Source: Psychromonas marina
GTDB lineage: Bacteria; Pseudomonadota; Gammaproteobacteria; Enterobacterales; Psychromonadaceae
NCBI RefSeq assembly: GCF_030161115.1
Contig: NZ_BSPQ01000013.1
Location: 186,001-250,000 of the forward strand
Direction: 5' to 3'
DNA: 64,000 bases
Shown here piece after piece: positions 54,359-64,000 of this stretch. A program made the translations under genes and the position numbers. Each line of letters opens with the position of its first letter. Position 1 is the stretch's first letter. The notes under the pieces were generated by a model. That model had not been told where the DNA came from. It ran no database searches and saw nothing but the letters and a program-made list of their open reading frames with translations.

Positions 54359-55096
54359 ATGGAACAATATCAAGCTAAATCAGACTGTTTAATCAACAAA
54401 ACTATTTTAATCACCGGTGCCGGTGATGGGATTGGCAAAATATTAGCGCTGCAATGTGCTGAATTTGGTGCCACTGTTATTTTGCTTGGCAAAACAGTCA
54501 GCAAGCTAGAAGCTGTTTATGATGAAATTGAAAAGATGGGCAAACAGCAAGCCTCTATATTGCCTCTTGATCTGAATGGTGCAACTGAAACACACTATGC
54601 TGACTTAGCCGATACTATCAAACGTGAATATGGCAAACTCGATGCATTAGTACATAATGCAAGCCAATTAGGTGTACTGGGCCCCTTTGCTCAAATTGAA
54701 AAGTCAACATGGGATGAAGTACTTCAAACCAACCTAACTTCACAATTCATGCTGACTAAAGCATTAATTCCTGTTTTAGGGCTTGCTGAGCATGCTTCTA
54801 CAATATTCACCACTTCTGGTGTGGGTAATAAAGGTCGCGCTTATTGGGGAGCTTACAGTGTCTCTAAATTTGCTACAGAAGGTATGATGCAGACACTCGC
54901 CGATGAATTTGAAAATAGTACCTTACGCTTTAATGCAGTAAACCCAGGTGCGACACGAACCGGTATGCGTGCGAATGCTTTCCCTGCTGAAGATGTTTCC
55001 CTATTAAAGACGCCTATTGATTTAATGCCAACTTATCTTTACTTACTCAGTGATGACAGTGTTGATATCACTGGACAGCGTGTTAATGCACAGTAA
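54359..55096 (+). CDS. yciK: YciK-family short-chain dehydrogenase
   Basis: 245 residues from the ATG at 54359. NAD(P)-binding ITGAGDGIGKILALQCAEFGA near 20-40, catalytic HNASQLG region, Ser in FTTSGVG near 145, and Y-x-x-x-K in YWGAYSVSKFATEG near 160. The tail RVNAQ is typical of the family. Substrate unknown. It is divergent from sohB, the pair being syntenic with E. coli sohB-yciK. Confidence 0.92.
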   Translation: MEQYQAKSDCLINKTILITGAGDGIGKILALQCAEFGATVILLGKTVSKLEAVYDEIEKMGKQQASILPLDLNGATETHYADLADTIKREYGKLDALVHNASQLGVLGPFAQIEKSTWDEVLQTNLTSQFMLTKALIPVLGLAEHASTIFTTSGVGNKGRAYWGAYSVSKFATEGMMQTLADEFENSTLRFNAVNPGATRTGMRANAFPAEDVSLLKTPIDLMPTYLYLLSDDSVDITGQRVNAQ

Positions 55097-55122
55097 TGCC
55101 AGAAAATTTACTAGCTAGAAAC

Positions 55123-55163
55123 AAAAAGCCCCGTATACATCAACTGAATACGGGGCTTTATTT
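55123..55163. terminator. Bidirectional terminator between yciK and lpxM
   Basis: AAAGCCCCGTAT pairs with ATACGGGGCTTT across an 11-nt loop; A run left, T run right. Serves both convergent genes. Confidence 0.85.
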
Positions 55164-55188
55164 TATGCGAGCAAACTAATTTTTAAGT

Positions 55189-56154
55189 TTATTTGTAGAT
55201 CTTCTCACCGACTGTTGGTCGTGTTTTAAGCAGCTTCAATGTCCACATATATTGGCTACGATCTTCATCGATAAGTTTCTCTATTGCTTGATTCATGAGC
55301 TGTGTATCGGTTAATTCATCAGCCGAAGGGATACCCTCAATAGGTGCATGAAAAGTGATATCATATTTTGCTGTCTTGTCATTATATGAGGTATAAAACG
55401 GAATAACGACTGCACGGCCCAGTTTTGCTAATCGACCGATAATGGGTAAAGTCGCTTTTTGAGTACCGTAAAAGTCCGTAAACAAACTCTCTTTACGGCC
55501 ATGATCTTCATCAGGCAAATAATAAAAATGCGCTTTATCCCGTAGGCTTTTAATCACTGGTTTCAAGCCCTCACTACGATGATATAACGTACCTTTTCCC
55601 ATCGCATCATTAAAACGCGTGCGGTAGGTAGTGACAAACCAATCGAAGATAGGATTTTTATAATCATTGAACATACTTGATAATGGGTAACCACGCGCAT
55701 TGATACCAGCAACACCAGCAAAGTCAACGCCGTAGCAATGTGGACCTAAGAAGATGATCGATTTCCCCTGTTTTTCAGCATCAATGATGTATTGCTCACC
55801 CGTGATATTGGTACGATTTAGAATATGCTCTTGACTGCGCCAAAATAACTCACCTAACGATAAGGTAATTTGCGCTAACGCTTTAATGTTTTTACGCATC
55901 AACAGATCTTTATCTTCCTCTGTGTATTCTGGGAAACATAAACTGAGATTAGTAAAAGCAATTTTTTTGCGTTTATTAAGGAATTTTTTTGAATAGATAA
56001 AATTAGCAACACCTGCTGCAAAACGGTCACGAAGACGTACAGGGCAGTAACTAAAAATAAATAAAAGAAAAAGTAAGCACCATGTTCCCCAATATTTAGG
56101 ATGAAAATGTTTTGCTTTTATTGATGTGTCGAACTTAGATTTGTACTGGGTCAT
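55189..56154 (-). CDS. lpxM: Lipid A acyltransferase, LpxM type
   Basis: 321 residues from MTQYKSKFDTSIKAKHFHP (AAAGG upstream); an upstream reading to 56226 would overlap the ffs RNA gene and is rejected. One N-terminal TM segment, then the H-x4-D motif HCYGVD in FLGPHCYGVDFAG near 145, a YLPDEDHGRKESLFTDFYG segment near 220, and LKLLKTRP at the end. Adds the last secondary acyl chain (typically myristoyl) to lipid A. Cotranscription with ffs is possible. Confidence 0.88.
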   Translation of the reverse strand: MTQYKSKFDTSIKAKHFHPKYWGTWCLLFLLFIFSYCPVRLRDRFAAGVANFIYSKKFLNKRKKIAFTNLSLCFPEYTEEDKDLLMRKNIKALAQITLSLGELFWRSQEHILNRTNITGEQYIIDAEKQGKSIIFLGPHCYGVDFAGVAGINARGYPLSSMFNDYKNPIFDWFVTTYRTRFNDAMGKGTLYHRSEGLKPVIKSLRDKAHFYYLPDEDHGRKESLFTDFYGTQKATLPIIGRLAKLGRAVVIPFYTSYNDKTAKYDITFHAPIEGIPSADELTDTQLMNQAIEKLIDEDRSQYMWTLKLLKTRPTVGEKIYK

Positions 56155-56184
56155 TTTTGGCCTTTGAAAGCTTAGAATGAAAGG

Positions 56185-56298
56185 TGGGTGGCAGACTCCC
56201 CAGCAAACCCTCGGCACTTGAATCACTTACTATGGCTGCTGCCTTCCGGCTCTGACCAGGTTAATAAGTTATCAATGCGAGGAACCAAGAAGCCTACC
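56185..56298 (-). ncRNA. ffs: 4.5S RNA of the signal recognition particle (ffs)
   Basis: About 114 nt. The minus strand shows the conserved apical part: CCTGGTCAGAGCCGGAAGGCAGCAGCC, split as CCTGGTCAGAGCC, the GGAA tetraloop and GGCAGCAGCC, which is the Ffh-binding symmetric and asymmetric loop region. The terminal stem GGTAGGCT pairs with AGTCTGCC. The length matches E. coli 4.5S RNA. Ends are assigned by stem pairing; the exact processed ends are inferred. Confidence 0.93.
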
Positions 56299-56302
56299 AT
56301 TG

Positions 56303-56341
56303 TCACTGCATCAAGTTGTGTGTAACGACTTGATGCAGTGA
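56303..56341. repeat. Perfect 14-bp inverted repeat upstream of ffs
   Basis: TCACTGCATCAAGT (56303-56316) and ACTTGATGCAGTGA (56328-56341), 11-nt loop. It starts just 4 bp from the mature ffs 5' end and just downstream of the -10 element, so most of it would be in the ffs primary transcript. Confidence 0.85.
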
Positions 56342-56369
56342 ATTATACGTATCTTCAGAGTGATATCAA
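56342..56369 (-). promoter_or_regulatory. Strong sigma-70 promoter of ffs
   Basis: Minus strand: TTGATA (56369-56364), 16-bp spacer, TATAAT (56347-56342). The expected start lies near 56335, giving a leader of about 37 nt before mature 4.5S RNA. Confidence 0.75.
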
Positions 56370-56561
56370 CTGCTATTTACTGTTTATATTTCGAATGCCT
56401 AATTAAGCAACAACTCGTTGATAAAACAGTTCGAATACGTATAACATTAATACAACAACAGAAAATTAATTTGATTGTCTGCTCTTAATAATTGCTTGAG
56501 TGCACTCAAACCTAGTACAGAAATCTAAAAACAGGTTAACTTTCACAGCTACTACGTTTTT

Positions 56562-56606
56562 AAAAACAAAAAGCCCCGTTCATTTATTAAATATGAACAG
56601 GGCTTT
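56562..56606 (-). terminator. pssA terminator
   Basis: A 14-bp stem AAAGCCCCGTTCAT/ATGAACAGGGCTTT with one mismatch, 9-nt loop, and a T tract on the minus strand; 47 bp after the pssA stop. Confidence 0.82.
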
Positions 56607-56652
56607 GAATAAAGAAGACTTAAATATTAAAAGATTAACTGACAATCTGCTT

Positions 56653-58005
56653 TTAAATAATACCTTTAATAATTTTATCCGCTTTAGTTCGTCGTAAACG
56701 TACAAGTAGTTTTTTTACTTTTTCAGGATACTCTGTCACATCCTGAATCTGATTCGAATCAGTAATTAACTTCGTATTTTTAAGTACTTGAGCCAGCTCT
56801 TTATCGAGTAGTGGTTTTAACTGCTGTTTAGGGTCATCTATCAATAAGCCGTTTTCAACATCTAAACGCCATGCTCTCGGATTCAGGTTGTGTCCAGTTA
56901 ACATAACAAAGCGTTGATCAACATAAATCCCTTTGAGGTGGAAACTATTGCCCTCGTCTAACCACAAGTTAAGTTGTAACTGTCCCGTTGATAGTAACGC
57001 CTGATGCTTTAACGCAAAGCGTTTTAAATTACTTTCATACAGGTAAGGTAACGCACCAATGGTACGAAATGGTTCACTTTCTGGTATATAGAAATCATTT
57101 GCCGTTTTATCACCGACAACAATTGTTAACTTAACACCACGTTTTAACAGCGCGGTGATATCTCGCGAAATAGCAGTAGGTAAATTGAAATAAGGGGTAA
57201 AAATAACAACCTGTTGCTGCGCACTTTGTAATAATTTACGAATAGACTTGTTAAGTTTATTTTGACGTGCGCCAAAACCGCAGAGTGGCGTAATCGCTAA
57301 ACAATCAGAGCTACGCTCGCCTTCGTAATCGAAAGAAGCTTGTTTTAAATTACGAGTCAGTTTTTTATGTGCACTTTTCAACTCTGTCATTGGGGTAATA
57401 ACTTCACTGTTTAACAGTGCAACCGCCCCACTACTTAGGATCTCTTTATTTAAAAACGAGACCATTGAGTCAGCTAGTTTTACATTATTAATCAACCAAT
57501 AACGATCGTAGCGATAGCGCTCTTGTTGATGTAGGTAAATATTATTGAAGCTTGCACCACTATAAAGAACCTGATCGTCAAAAATAAACCCTTTTAGGTG
57601 CTGCACACCAAACAACTCTTTGCGCTTAACCGGAATACCAATCACTTTGACGCCTAGACCTTGCGCTTTTTCAACTTCTTGGTACCAAGTCGCATTCGTT
57701 GCAGTGGATTCTTTTTCACCAATTCGCCCACGTTGAGCACGATGATAATCGATGCAGACGACAATATTTAACGCAGGGTTTTGTTTTTTGGCATCGTATA
57801 ATGCCATTAAAATATCACTACCCGCCTCATCTGCTTCTAAGTAGAGTGCGGTTAAATAGATGCGATATTGAGCATTTTTTATCTGCTTTAATAGCTCCTG
57901 TTTAAAGGATTTTGATGAATAAAGGCAATCAACTGATTGTTCATCAAGTGGTATTTTGCGCAGGTTATTTAAGAAAGCTAAGCTTTGTTGTATTCGGCTA
58001 CTCAT
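56653..58005 (-). CDS. pssA: CDP-diacylglycerol-serine O-phosphatidyltransferase (PLD superfamily)
   Basis: 450 residues, as in E. coli PssA (451). Two H-x-K-x4-D motifs: VQHLKGFIFDD near 135 and SFHLKGIYVDQ near 357. TALYLEADEAG near 51 and FTPYFNLPTA near 270 are typical. It makes phosphatidylserine, the precursor of phosphatidylethanolamine, at the membrane surface. Single gene. Confidence 0.92.
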   Translation of the reverse strand: MSSRIQQSLAFLNNLRKIPLDEQSVDCLYSSKSFKQELLKQIKNAQYRIYLTALYLEADEAGSDILMALYDAKKQNPALNIVVCIDYHRAQRGRIGEKESTATNATWYQEVEKAQGLGVKVIGIPVKRKELFGVQHLKGFIFDDQVLYSGASFNNIYLHQQERYRYDRYWLINNVKLADSMVSFLNKEILSSGAVALLNSEVITPMTELKSAHKKLTRNLKQASFDYEGERSSDCLAITPLCGFGARQNKLNKSIRKLLQSAQQQVVIFTPYFNLPTAISRDITALLKRGVKLTIVVGDKTANDFYIPESEPFRTIGALPYLYESNLKRFALKHQALLSTGQLQLNLWLDEGNSFHLKGIYVDQRFVMLTGHNLNPRAWRLDVENGLLIDDPKQQLKPLLDKELAQVLKNTKLITDSNQIQDVTEYPEKVKKLLVRLRRTKADKIIKGII

Positions 58006-58021
58006 GTCACTCTTTTTATAG

Positions 58022-58055
58022 AAAAGGGTTATCTTGGTAAAACAAGATAACCCAA
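58022..58055 (-). terminator. aspC terminator
   Basis: GGGTTATCTTG pairs with CAAGATAACCC across 6 nt, followed by a TTTTC tract on the minus strand; 20 bp after the stop. Confidence 0.82.
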
Positions 58056-58075
58056 TTTTTATTAACGACCTAAAT

Positions 58076-59266
58076 TTAGATCACTTTTGCAATTGCATCA
58101 CACAATGGCTGCATGTTGTCTTTAGTCATACCCGCTACAGAAATACGACCAGAGCCGACGATATAAACCGCAAACTCTTCTTTGAGTTGATTTACTTGCT
58201 CAACCGTTAATCCTGAGAATGAGAACATCCCATTCTGACGACTAATGAAACTATAATCACCAGCAACACCTTTTTCTTTTAAGGTAGCAACAAACAGATC
58301 GCGCATCTCTTGAATACGTTCACGCATATCAGCAACTTCTTTATCCCATTGTGCGTATAAGTCCGCATCTTCTAGGATTGTAGTTACGATTGCTGCACCA
58401 TGTGCAGGCGGATTCGAGTAGTTTGAACGAATGCCTGATTTAATTTGGCTAAACGCTGAATCTGCAATTTCGCTATCTTCTGCGACTAACGTAATACCGC
58501 CAACACGCTCATTGTACAAACCAAAGTTTTTAGAGAATGAATTTGCAATCAGTAATTCGGTATTGTATTTCGCGAAAATGCGTAATCCTTGCGCGTCCTC
58601 TTCGATACCTTTTGCAAAGCCTTGGTAGGCAAAGTCAAAGAATGGAACTGCACCAAGATCTGCCATTAGTTTAGCGAGTACTTCCCATTGTTCAAGTGTT
58701 GGATCAATACCCGTTGGGTTATGACAACATCCATGGAACAATACGAGATCACCTGCTTCCACATGCTGCAATGATGCAACCATTGCATCAAAATCTAAAT
58801 CTCTTGTTTCAGCATTATAATAATCGTAGCTGGCTACTTTTAGGCCTGCAGTTGTGAACACATTACCGTGATTTGCCCAAGTAGGATTACTTACCCAAAT
58901 TTTTCTAATGCCGAGCTTCTTCAGAGCAAAATCAGCCCCCGTGCGAAGTGCACCAGTACCACCCGGTACTTGCGCTGTACGAGCACGGTTTGACGAGATA
59001 ATTTCAGAATCAGCACCAAACAATAATTTTTGAACTGCAGTTCCGTAGGCAGCGATGCCTTCGATGGTCAAATAACTTTTGGTTTTTTCTGTAGCAAGTA
59101 GACGTTTTTCAGCTTCTTTTACGGTCGCTAAAATAGGTGTTTGACCACTTTCATCTTTGTAGATACCAACGCCAAGGTTGATTTTTTCATTACGTGTATC
59201 TTTTTTAAATGCATCCGTTAATCCAAGAATTGGATCCGCAGGCGCCATACTTACTTGTTCAAACAT
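58076..59266 (-). CDS. aspC: Aspartate aminotransferase
   Basis: 396 residues, the family length. N-terminal [16 protein letters not shown], the PLP lysine in [16 protein letters not shown] near 246, [14 protein letters not shown] near 180, and the C-terminal GRISVAGM with the substrate Arg region. It interconverts aspartate and oxaloacetate with glutamate/2-oxoglutarate; it lies 152 bp after fumarase on the same strand, a C4-metabolism pairing that may be incidental. Confidence 0.94.
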   Translation of the reverse strand: MFEQVSMAPADPILGLTDAFKKDTRNEKINLGVGIYKDESGQTPILATVKEAEKRLLATEKTKSYLTIEGIAAYGTAVQKLLFGADSEIISSNRARTAQVPGGTGALRTGADFALKKLGIRKIWVSNPTWANHGNVFTTAGLKVASYDYYNAETRDLDFDAMVASLQHVEAGDLVLFHGCCHNPTGIDPTLEQWEVLAKLMADLGAVPFFDFAYQGFAKGIEEDAQGLRIFAKYNTELLIANSFSKNFGLYNERVGGITLVAEDSEIADSAFSQIKSGIRSNYSNPPAHGAAIVTTILEDADLYAQWDKEVADMRERIQEMRDLFVATLKEKGVAGDYSFISRQNGMFSFSGLTVEQVNQLKEEFAVYIVGSGRISVAGMTKDNMQPLCDAIAKVI

Positions 59267-59418
59267 AACTATTCCTTTATTAACTCGCTGTTATTAATTC
59301 GCTATGGTCTGTTTCACTTCTTATCTACCTTTAGCTCAATGGCTAAATAAATACTTAGAAGCTCAATGGTTATTTGATTCAAGTGTTGTTATACCATCCC
59401 AACACTTTATCAATCAAT

Positions 59419-60960
59419 TTATTCCGATAATTTCTTATCTAAATCCGCTATTTTAGCTTTCCAAATCGCAGGTCCTTGTGAATGAACGTTATTTCCATCA
59501 CTATCTACAGCGACTGTCACCGGCATATCTTCAACTTCAAATTCATAAATTGCTTCCATACCTAAATCTTCAAAAGCAACAACGCGTGCCTTTTTGATCG
59601 CTTTTGAAACAAGATATGCAGCCCCACCCACGGCCATTAAGTATACTGATTTGTGCTTAGCGATAGACTCAACTGTCGCTTGACCACGTTCTGATTTACC
59701 AATCATGCCTAATAACCCAGTTTCCTCAAGCATAAAATCAGTAAATTTATCCATGCGTGTCGCCGTTGTGGGCCCAGCAGGACCAACAACTTCATCACGA
59801 ACAGCATCAACAGGCCCCACGTAATAGATAAAGCGCCCTTTGAAATCAACGCCGTCTGGTAAACCTTTACCAGACGTAATAAGTTCATGAATACGTTTAT
59901 GTGCAGCATCACGCCCAGTTAGAATTTTACCCGATAAGAGTAAGGTATCACCACTCTTCCATTGTGACATTTCAGCTTTACTCAGATCATCAACATTAAC
60001 GTGATGCGTATTTTCACCTGCTTCACGTGTAATTTCAGGCCAATCACTTAATTTAGGTGTGTGCAATTCAGCTTCACCACTGCCATCAAGGGTAAAGTGA
60101 GTATGACGCGTCGCGGCACAGTTAGGGATCATCACAACAGGTTTTGAAGCAGCATGGGTAGCGCAGCTCTTGATTTTAATATCTAACACTGTAGTCAAAC
60201 CACCAAGACCTTGTGCTCCAATGCCTAAGCCATTCACTCTGTCCATGATCTCTAGACGTAATTTTTCATCAGTAGTGAGTTGTGTTGCGTCTATTTTTGC
60301 TTTTTGTTGCAACTCAACAATATCAACAGGTTCCATTAAAGACTCTTTTGCCATTACCGCCGCTTTTTCAACCGTACCGCCAATACCTATGCCTAACATA
60401 CCAGGTGGACACCAACCCGCTCCCATGCTTGGCACCGTTTTCTCTACCCAATCAGCAATCGAGTCAGATGGGTTTAGCATCACCATTTTAGATTTGTTTT
60501 CTGAACCACCACCCTTTGCAGCAACCATCACTTCTACTGTATTGCCACGCACCATCTCGACGTGTACTACTGATGGTGTATTATCTTGGGTATTTTTACG
60601 CGCACCAGCAGGGTCACTTACAATTGAAGCACGTAAAGGGTTACTTGGGTCTAAATAAGCCTGACGTACCCCCGCATCTACTAATTCTTGCACCGTTAAT
60701 TCAGTTTCAAAGCGCACATCCATACCAATTTTTACAAAGGTGGTCACGATACCGGTGTCTTGGCAAATCGGACGCTTTCCTTCCGCTGACATACGTGAAT
60801 TAATCAGTATTTGTGCAATCGCATCCTTTGCTGCTGGGTTCTTTTCAATTTGATAGGCTTTATCCATCGCATCAATAAAATCAATAGGGTGATAATAAGA
60901 GATAAACTGCAATGCATTTGCAACACTATTAACAAAATCTTGTTCTTTAATAACGGTCAT
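59419..60960 (-). CDS. fumA: Class I fumarate hydratase (iron-sulphur)
   Basis: 513 residues. The 4Fe-4S cysteines are in ICQDTGIV, KSCATHAAS and PNCAATRHTHF; the C-terminal beta domain carries VGPAGPTTATRMD and AFEDLGMEAIYEFEVEDMPV. It converts fumarate to malate. E. coli FumA/FumB are about 548 residues, so this is the shorter single-chain form. The symbol is by class and not by orthology. Confidence 0.9.
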   Translation of the reverse strand: MTVIKEQDFVNSVANALQFISYYHPIDFIDAMDKAYQIEKNPAAKDAIAQILINSRMSAEGKRPICQDTGIVTTFVKIGMDVRFETELTVQELVDAGVRQAYLDPSNPLRASIVSDPAGARKNTQDNTPSVVHVEMVRGNTVEVMVAAKGGGSENKSKMVMLNPSDSIADWVEKTVPSMGAGWCPPGMLGIGIGGTVEKAAVMAKESLMEPVDIVELQQKAKIDATQLTTDEKLRLEIMDRVNGLGIGAQGLGGLTTVLDIKIKSCATHAASKPVVMIPNCAATRHTHFTLDGSGEAELHTPKLSDWPEITREAGENTHHVNVDDLSKAEMSQWKSGDTLLLSGKILTGRDAAHKRIHELITSGKGLPDGVDFKGRFIYYVGPVDAVRDEVVGPAGPTTATRMDKFTDFMLEETGLLGMIGKSERGQATVESIAKHKSVYLMAVGGAAYLVSKAIKKARVVAFEDLGMEAIYEFEVEDMPVTVAVDSDGNNVHSQGPAIWKAKIADLDKKLSE

Positions 60961-61065
60961 ATAAAACTCCAGAAAGTAGCTGATATCTAATCGATTGAAT
61001 GGTAATCTGCCTCACAAAAACCACAACCCATTTGTTACAAAACTGTTGCCTAAATTCGAATAAAT

Positions 61066-62484
61066 ATGACTAATAGCCACATAAATATAAAAATCCAACA
61101 AATTTCCTTAACATTGCACCAATTTGATCAGGTAAAGAGGAACCTTAGCCAATTGAATTGGAGTGTTTTTCTTGAATCTGCAGATGCGGATCATGTTGAC
61201 AGTCAATGGTCTATCATCAGCGCATCACCGATCGCTACCCTACAATCATTCTCAGGGACGACTTACTTTAAACAAGGTAACCTTTGTGAGCAACAAAGCA
61301 GTGATCCTTTTGCTCTTTTAAAATGTAAGCGTGAAGAGTTGTTTGGCTTACAACAGACCAATGTGGGCGATTACCCCTTTACAGGAGGCATATTAGGATC
61401 GATTGATTATGAGTTAGGTTATCAATTTGAATCTATTAATAATTCAGCGCACCCCAAAGCATTATCATTACCGGAGTTAAGTTTAGGCTTTTATGATTGG
61501 GCACTATTACACGATCGTAAGCGTGATTTGTTTTATTTGGCAATACATAATACCAGCAGCACAACCATGCGTATTGAAGAGCAGTGGCAAAAACGTTTTC
61601 AATGGCTGATGCAGCAAACTCATGACAAAATGTGTGGTGCTTCTTTTATGCTATCTGGTGAATGGCAATCTAATATGGATAAGCAACAATACACGGATAA
61701 ATTTAATAAAGTACAATCTTATATCCTGAGTGGCGATTGTTATCAAGTCAATCTAGCCCAGCGATTCAGTGCCCCTTATCAAGGCGATGAATATCAAGCA
61801 TACCAAAGGTTAATTGCACAAAACCGCCCTCCTTTTGCCGCATTTTTACGTTTGCCAGAACAAATTATTTTGTCGCTTTCTCCCGAACGCTTTCTTAAGT
61901 TACAAAATGGTGTGGTTGAGAGCAAGCCTATCAAAGGCACTCGCCCTCGATTTGATGATCCTTTATTAGATTTAGAAAGTCAGCAACAACTACAAGCCTC
62001 TGAAAAAGACCGTAGTGAAAATTTGATGATTGTAGATCTGTTACGTAATGACATTGGCCGTGTCTGCCAACCCGGTAGCGTTAAAGTACCGAGTCTGTTC
62101 GATATCGAAAGCTTTCCGGCGGTACACCACTTAGTAAGCACTGTAGTGGGTAAACTCGATCCCCAATATCAAGTTGAAGATCTTTTACGTGCTAGCTTCC
62201 CAGGGGGGTCAATAACCGGTGCACCGAAAATACGTGCGATGGAAATTATTGCTGAATTAGAGGAACATCGACGTCATAGCTACTGTGGTAGCATTGGTTA
62301 TATAAATGCAGATGGCCAGATGGATATGAATATTGCTATTCGTACTTTAATTTGTGTTGATGGGCATATCTATTGTTGGGCAGGTGGTGGTTTAGTTGCA
62401 GACTCAGAAGCAAATGCAGAGTATCAAGAATGCTTTGATAAACTGAGTAAAATATTACCCTGTTTATACCAAAAGAATTATTAA
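61066..62484 (+). CDS. pabB: Aminodeoxychorismate synthase component I
   Basis: 472 residues. ADC/anthranilate-synthase core: PFTGGILGSIDYELGYQ, YILSGDCYQVNLAQRFS, LSPERFLKLQNGVVESKPIKGTRPR, VDLLRNDIGRVC and the SFPGGSITGAPKIRAMEII motif near 388. The PIKGTRPR motif fits PabB, not TrpE. It makes 4-amino-4-deoxychorismate for folate with PabA, which is elsewhere. A weak ribosome site precedes the ATG. Confidence 0.93.
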   Translation: MTNSHINIKIQQISLTLHQFDQVKRNLSQLNWSVFLESADADHVDSQWSIISASPIATLQSFSGTTYFKQGNLCEQQSSDPFALLKCKREELFGLQQTNVGDYPFTGGILGSIDYELGYQFESINNSAHPKALSLPELSLGFYDWALLHDRKRDLFYLAIHNTSSTTMRIEEQWQKRFQWLMQQTHDKMCGASFMLSGEWQSNMDKQQYTDKFNKVQSYILSGDCYQVNLAQRFSAPYQGDEYQAYQRLIAQNRPPFAAFLRLPEQIILSLSPERFLKLQNGVVESKPIKGTRPRFDDPLLDLESQQQLQASEKDRSENLMIVDLLRNDIGRVCQPGSVKVPSLFDIESFPAVHHLVSTVVGKLDPQYQVEDLLRASFPGGSITGAPKIRAMEIIAELEEHRRHSYCGSIGYINADGQMDMNIAIRTLICVDGHIYCWAGGGLVADSEANAEYQECFDKLSKILPCLYQKNY

Positions 62485-62557
62485 ATAAAAAGCGGCCAGC
62501 TTTTAACTGTCTGCGATTAGTTTAAACAAAGTACTGCTTCAAGATATAGAGTCATAT

Positions 62558-62602
62558 AAAATAAAAGCGCTATTTGTGATCAATAAACAGCGCTTTTATT
62601 TT
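62558..62602. terminator. Bidirectional terminator between pabB and cysB
   Basis: AATAAAAGCGCT pairs with AGCGCTTTTATT with a 17-nt loop, A run before and T run after. Convergent genes. Confidence 0.75.
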
Positions 62603-62638
62603 CTGAAAGTTAACAACTACAAGCTAACAGCTACTTTC

Positions 62639-63706
<1,068 letters not shown>

Positions 63707-63753
63707 TTAAATGACAACTATAAACTTAAATAACAATCGCTTGCGAGACATAA

Positions 63754-64000
63754 ATGGATAACCCACAAAAGCTTGATTTCAGCACTATTCTAGCAACCAG
63801 TGCTCATGACATGAAAAATTCACTCTTTATGTTACTGCAATCAATTGAAAACATAGATCAAAGTGATAACCTCAGTGCAACACAGCATCAGGCGTTTGCG
63901 GACCTGCATTATCAAACATCACGTATTAATGGGTCATTAATGCAATTACTGGCTTTATATCGTGATGAGCAAAAACAACTTCCTGTATATATTGAAGAGT
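63754..64000 (+). CDS. Sensor histidine kinase, N-terminal part (cut by window edge)
   Basis: 82 residues visible. MDNPQKLDFSTILATSAHDMKNSLFMLLQSIENI carries an H-box (S-A-H-D-M-K-N-S) close to the N-terminus; no TM or signal sequence precedes it. It therefore starts almost directly with the dimerisation/phosphoacceptor domain, so the partner sensor is separate or cytoplasmic. GAGA precedes the ATG. It is divergent from cysB. Confidence 0.65.
   Translation, partial: MDNPQKLDFSTILATSAHDMKNSLFMLLQSIENIDQSDNLSATQHQAFADLHYQTSRINGSLMQLLALYRDEQKQLPVYIEE

Larger units (their letters stand above)
56299..56652. other. ffs upstream region and pssA 3' region
   Basis: 354 bp that contain, from left to right, the ffs leader inverted repeat, the ffs promoter and the pssA terminator. 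The remaining part (about 56370-56560) is AT-rich and shows nothing more. Confidence 0.55.

Noticed and set aside
56155-56226. N-terminal extension of the lpxM frame beyond 56154
   Set aside because: It overlaps the ffs RNA gene, is not LpxM-like, and the ATG at 56154 has a proper ribosome site.
60170-60658. Plus-strand 162-residue frame inside fumA
   Set aside because: Antisense shadow of the iron-sulphur fumarase, with no family features.

Overview
The window comes from a low-to-moderate GC marine-type gammaproteobacterium. The housekeeping blocks (topA-sohB-yciK, truA-folC-dedD-cvpA-purF, bioA/bioBFCD, thiBPQ, pssA, lpxM, class I fumarase, cysB) are laid out in gammaproteobacterial fashion. 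Protein style and the presence of a chromosomal integron suggest Alteromonadales, perhaps a Psychromonas relative. The genus is an inference; no rRNA gene is in view.

Layout. 1-18 kb is mostly monocistronic genes: an aminoglycoside-phosphotransferase-like fragment, a DUF3465 protein, a HupE-type nickel transporter, a tautomerase, an amino-acid racemase, a pncA-pncB NAD-salvage pair, a purine permease behind a guanine-type purine riboswitch, a B12-binding radical SAM protein, a DEDDh exonuclease, and a run of small conserved proteins (DUF3297, VOC, DHFR-like, AlkA-type glycosylase, MYG1, FKBP, methyltransferase), ending in a large lipoprotein. 18.2-28.4 kb is an accessory region that I read as a chromosomal integron. 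An intact integron integrase lies at the right end, with a LexA/SOS box in its promoter. To its left lie small, minus-strand, functionally unrelated genes: SMR pump, GNATs, HD hydrolase, ABM and DUF1272 pair, RraA-like, FMN reductase pseudogene, GST, DUF3592, YiaA/B. Several are followed by attC-like imperfect palindromes that contain or abut the stop codon. A plus-strand von Willebrand A lipoprotein interrupts the array.

28.4-36.9 kb is a vitamin block: bioA divergent from bioBFCD, followed after only 36 bp by thiBPQ. 36.9-43.1 kb holds asnS and three unusual minus-strand genes: a chemoreceptor-like protein without its signalling module, a secreted coiled-coil protein with an ExoP-like carbohydrate-binding C-terminus, and a protein with two GGDEF domains that both lack the catalytic signature. 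43.4-50.1 kb is the purF-cvpA-dedD-folC-truA cluster (without accD), then glgC with a small partner of unknown function. 50.3-55.1 kb is topA, sohB and the divergent yciK. 55.2-58.0 kb is lpxM, the 4.5S SRP RNA gene ffs with a clear promoter and a 5' leader hairpin, and pssA. The window closes with aspC, fumarase, pabB, cysB and the start of a histidine kinase.

The most noteworthy items are the SOS-linked integron and its cassettes, the guanine riboswitch controlling the AzgA permease, the trio of modified signalling proteins at 39-43 kb, and a possible biotin-thiamine supra-operon.
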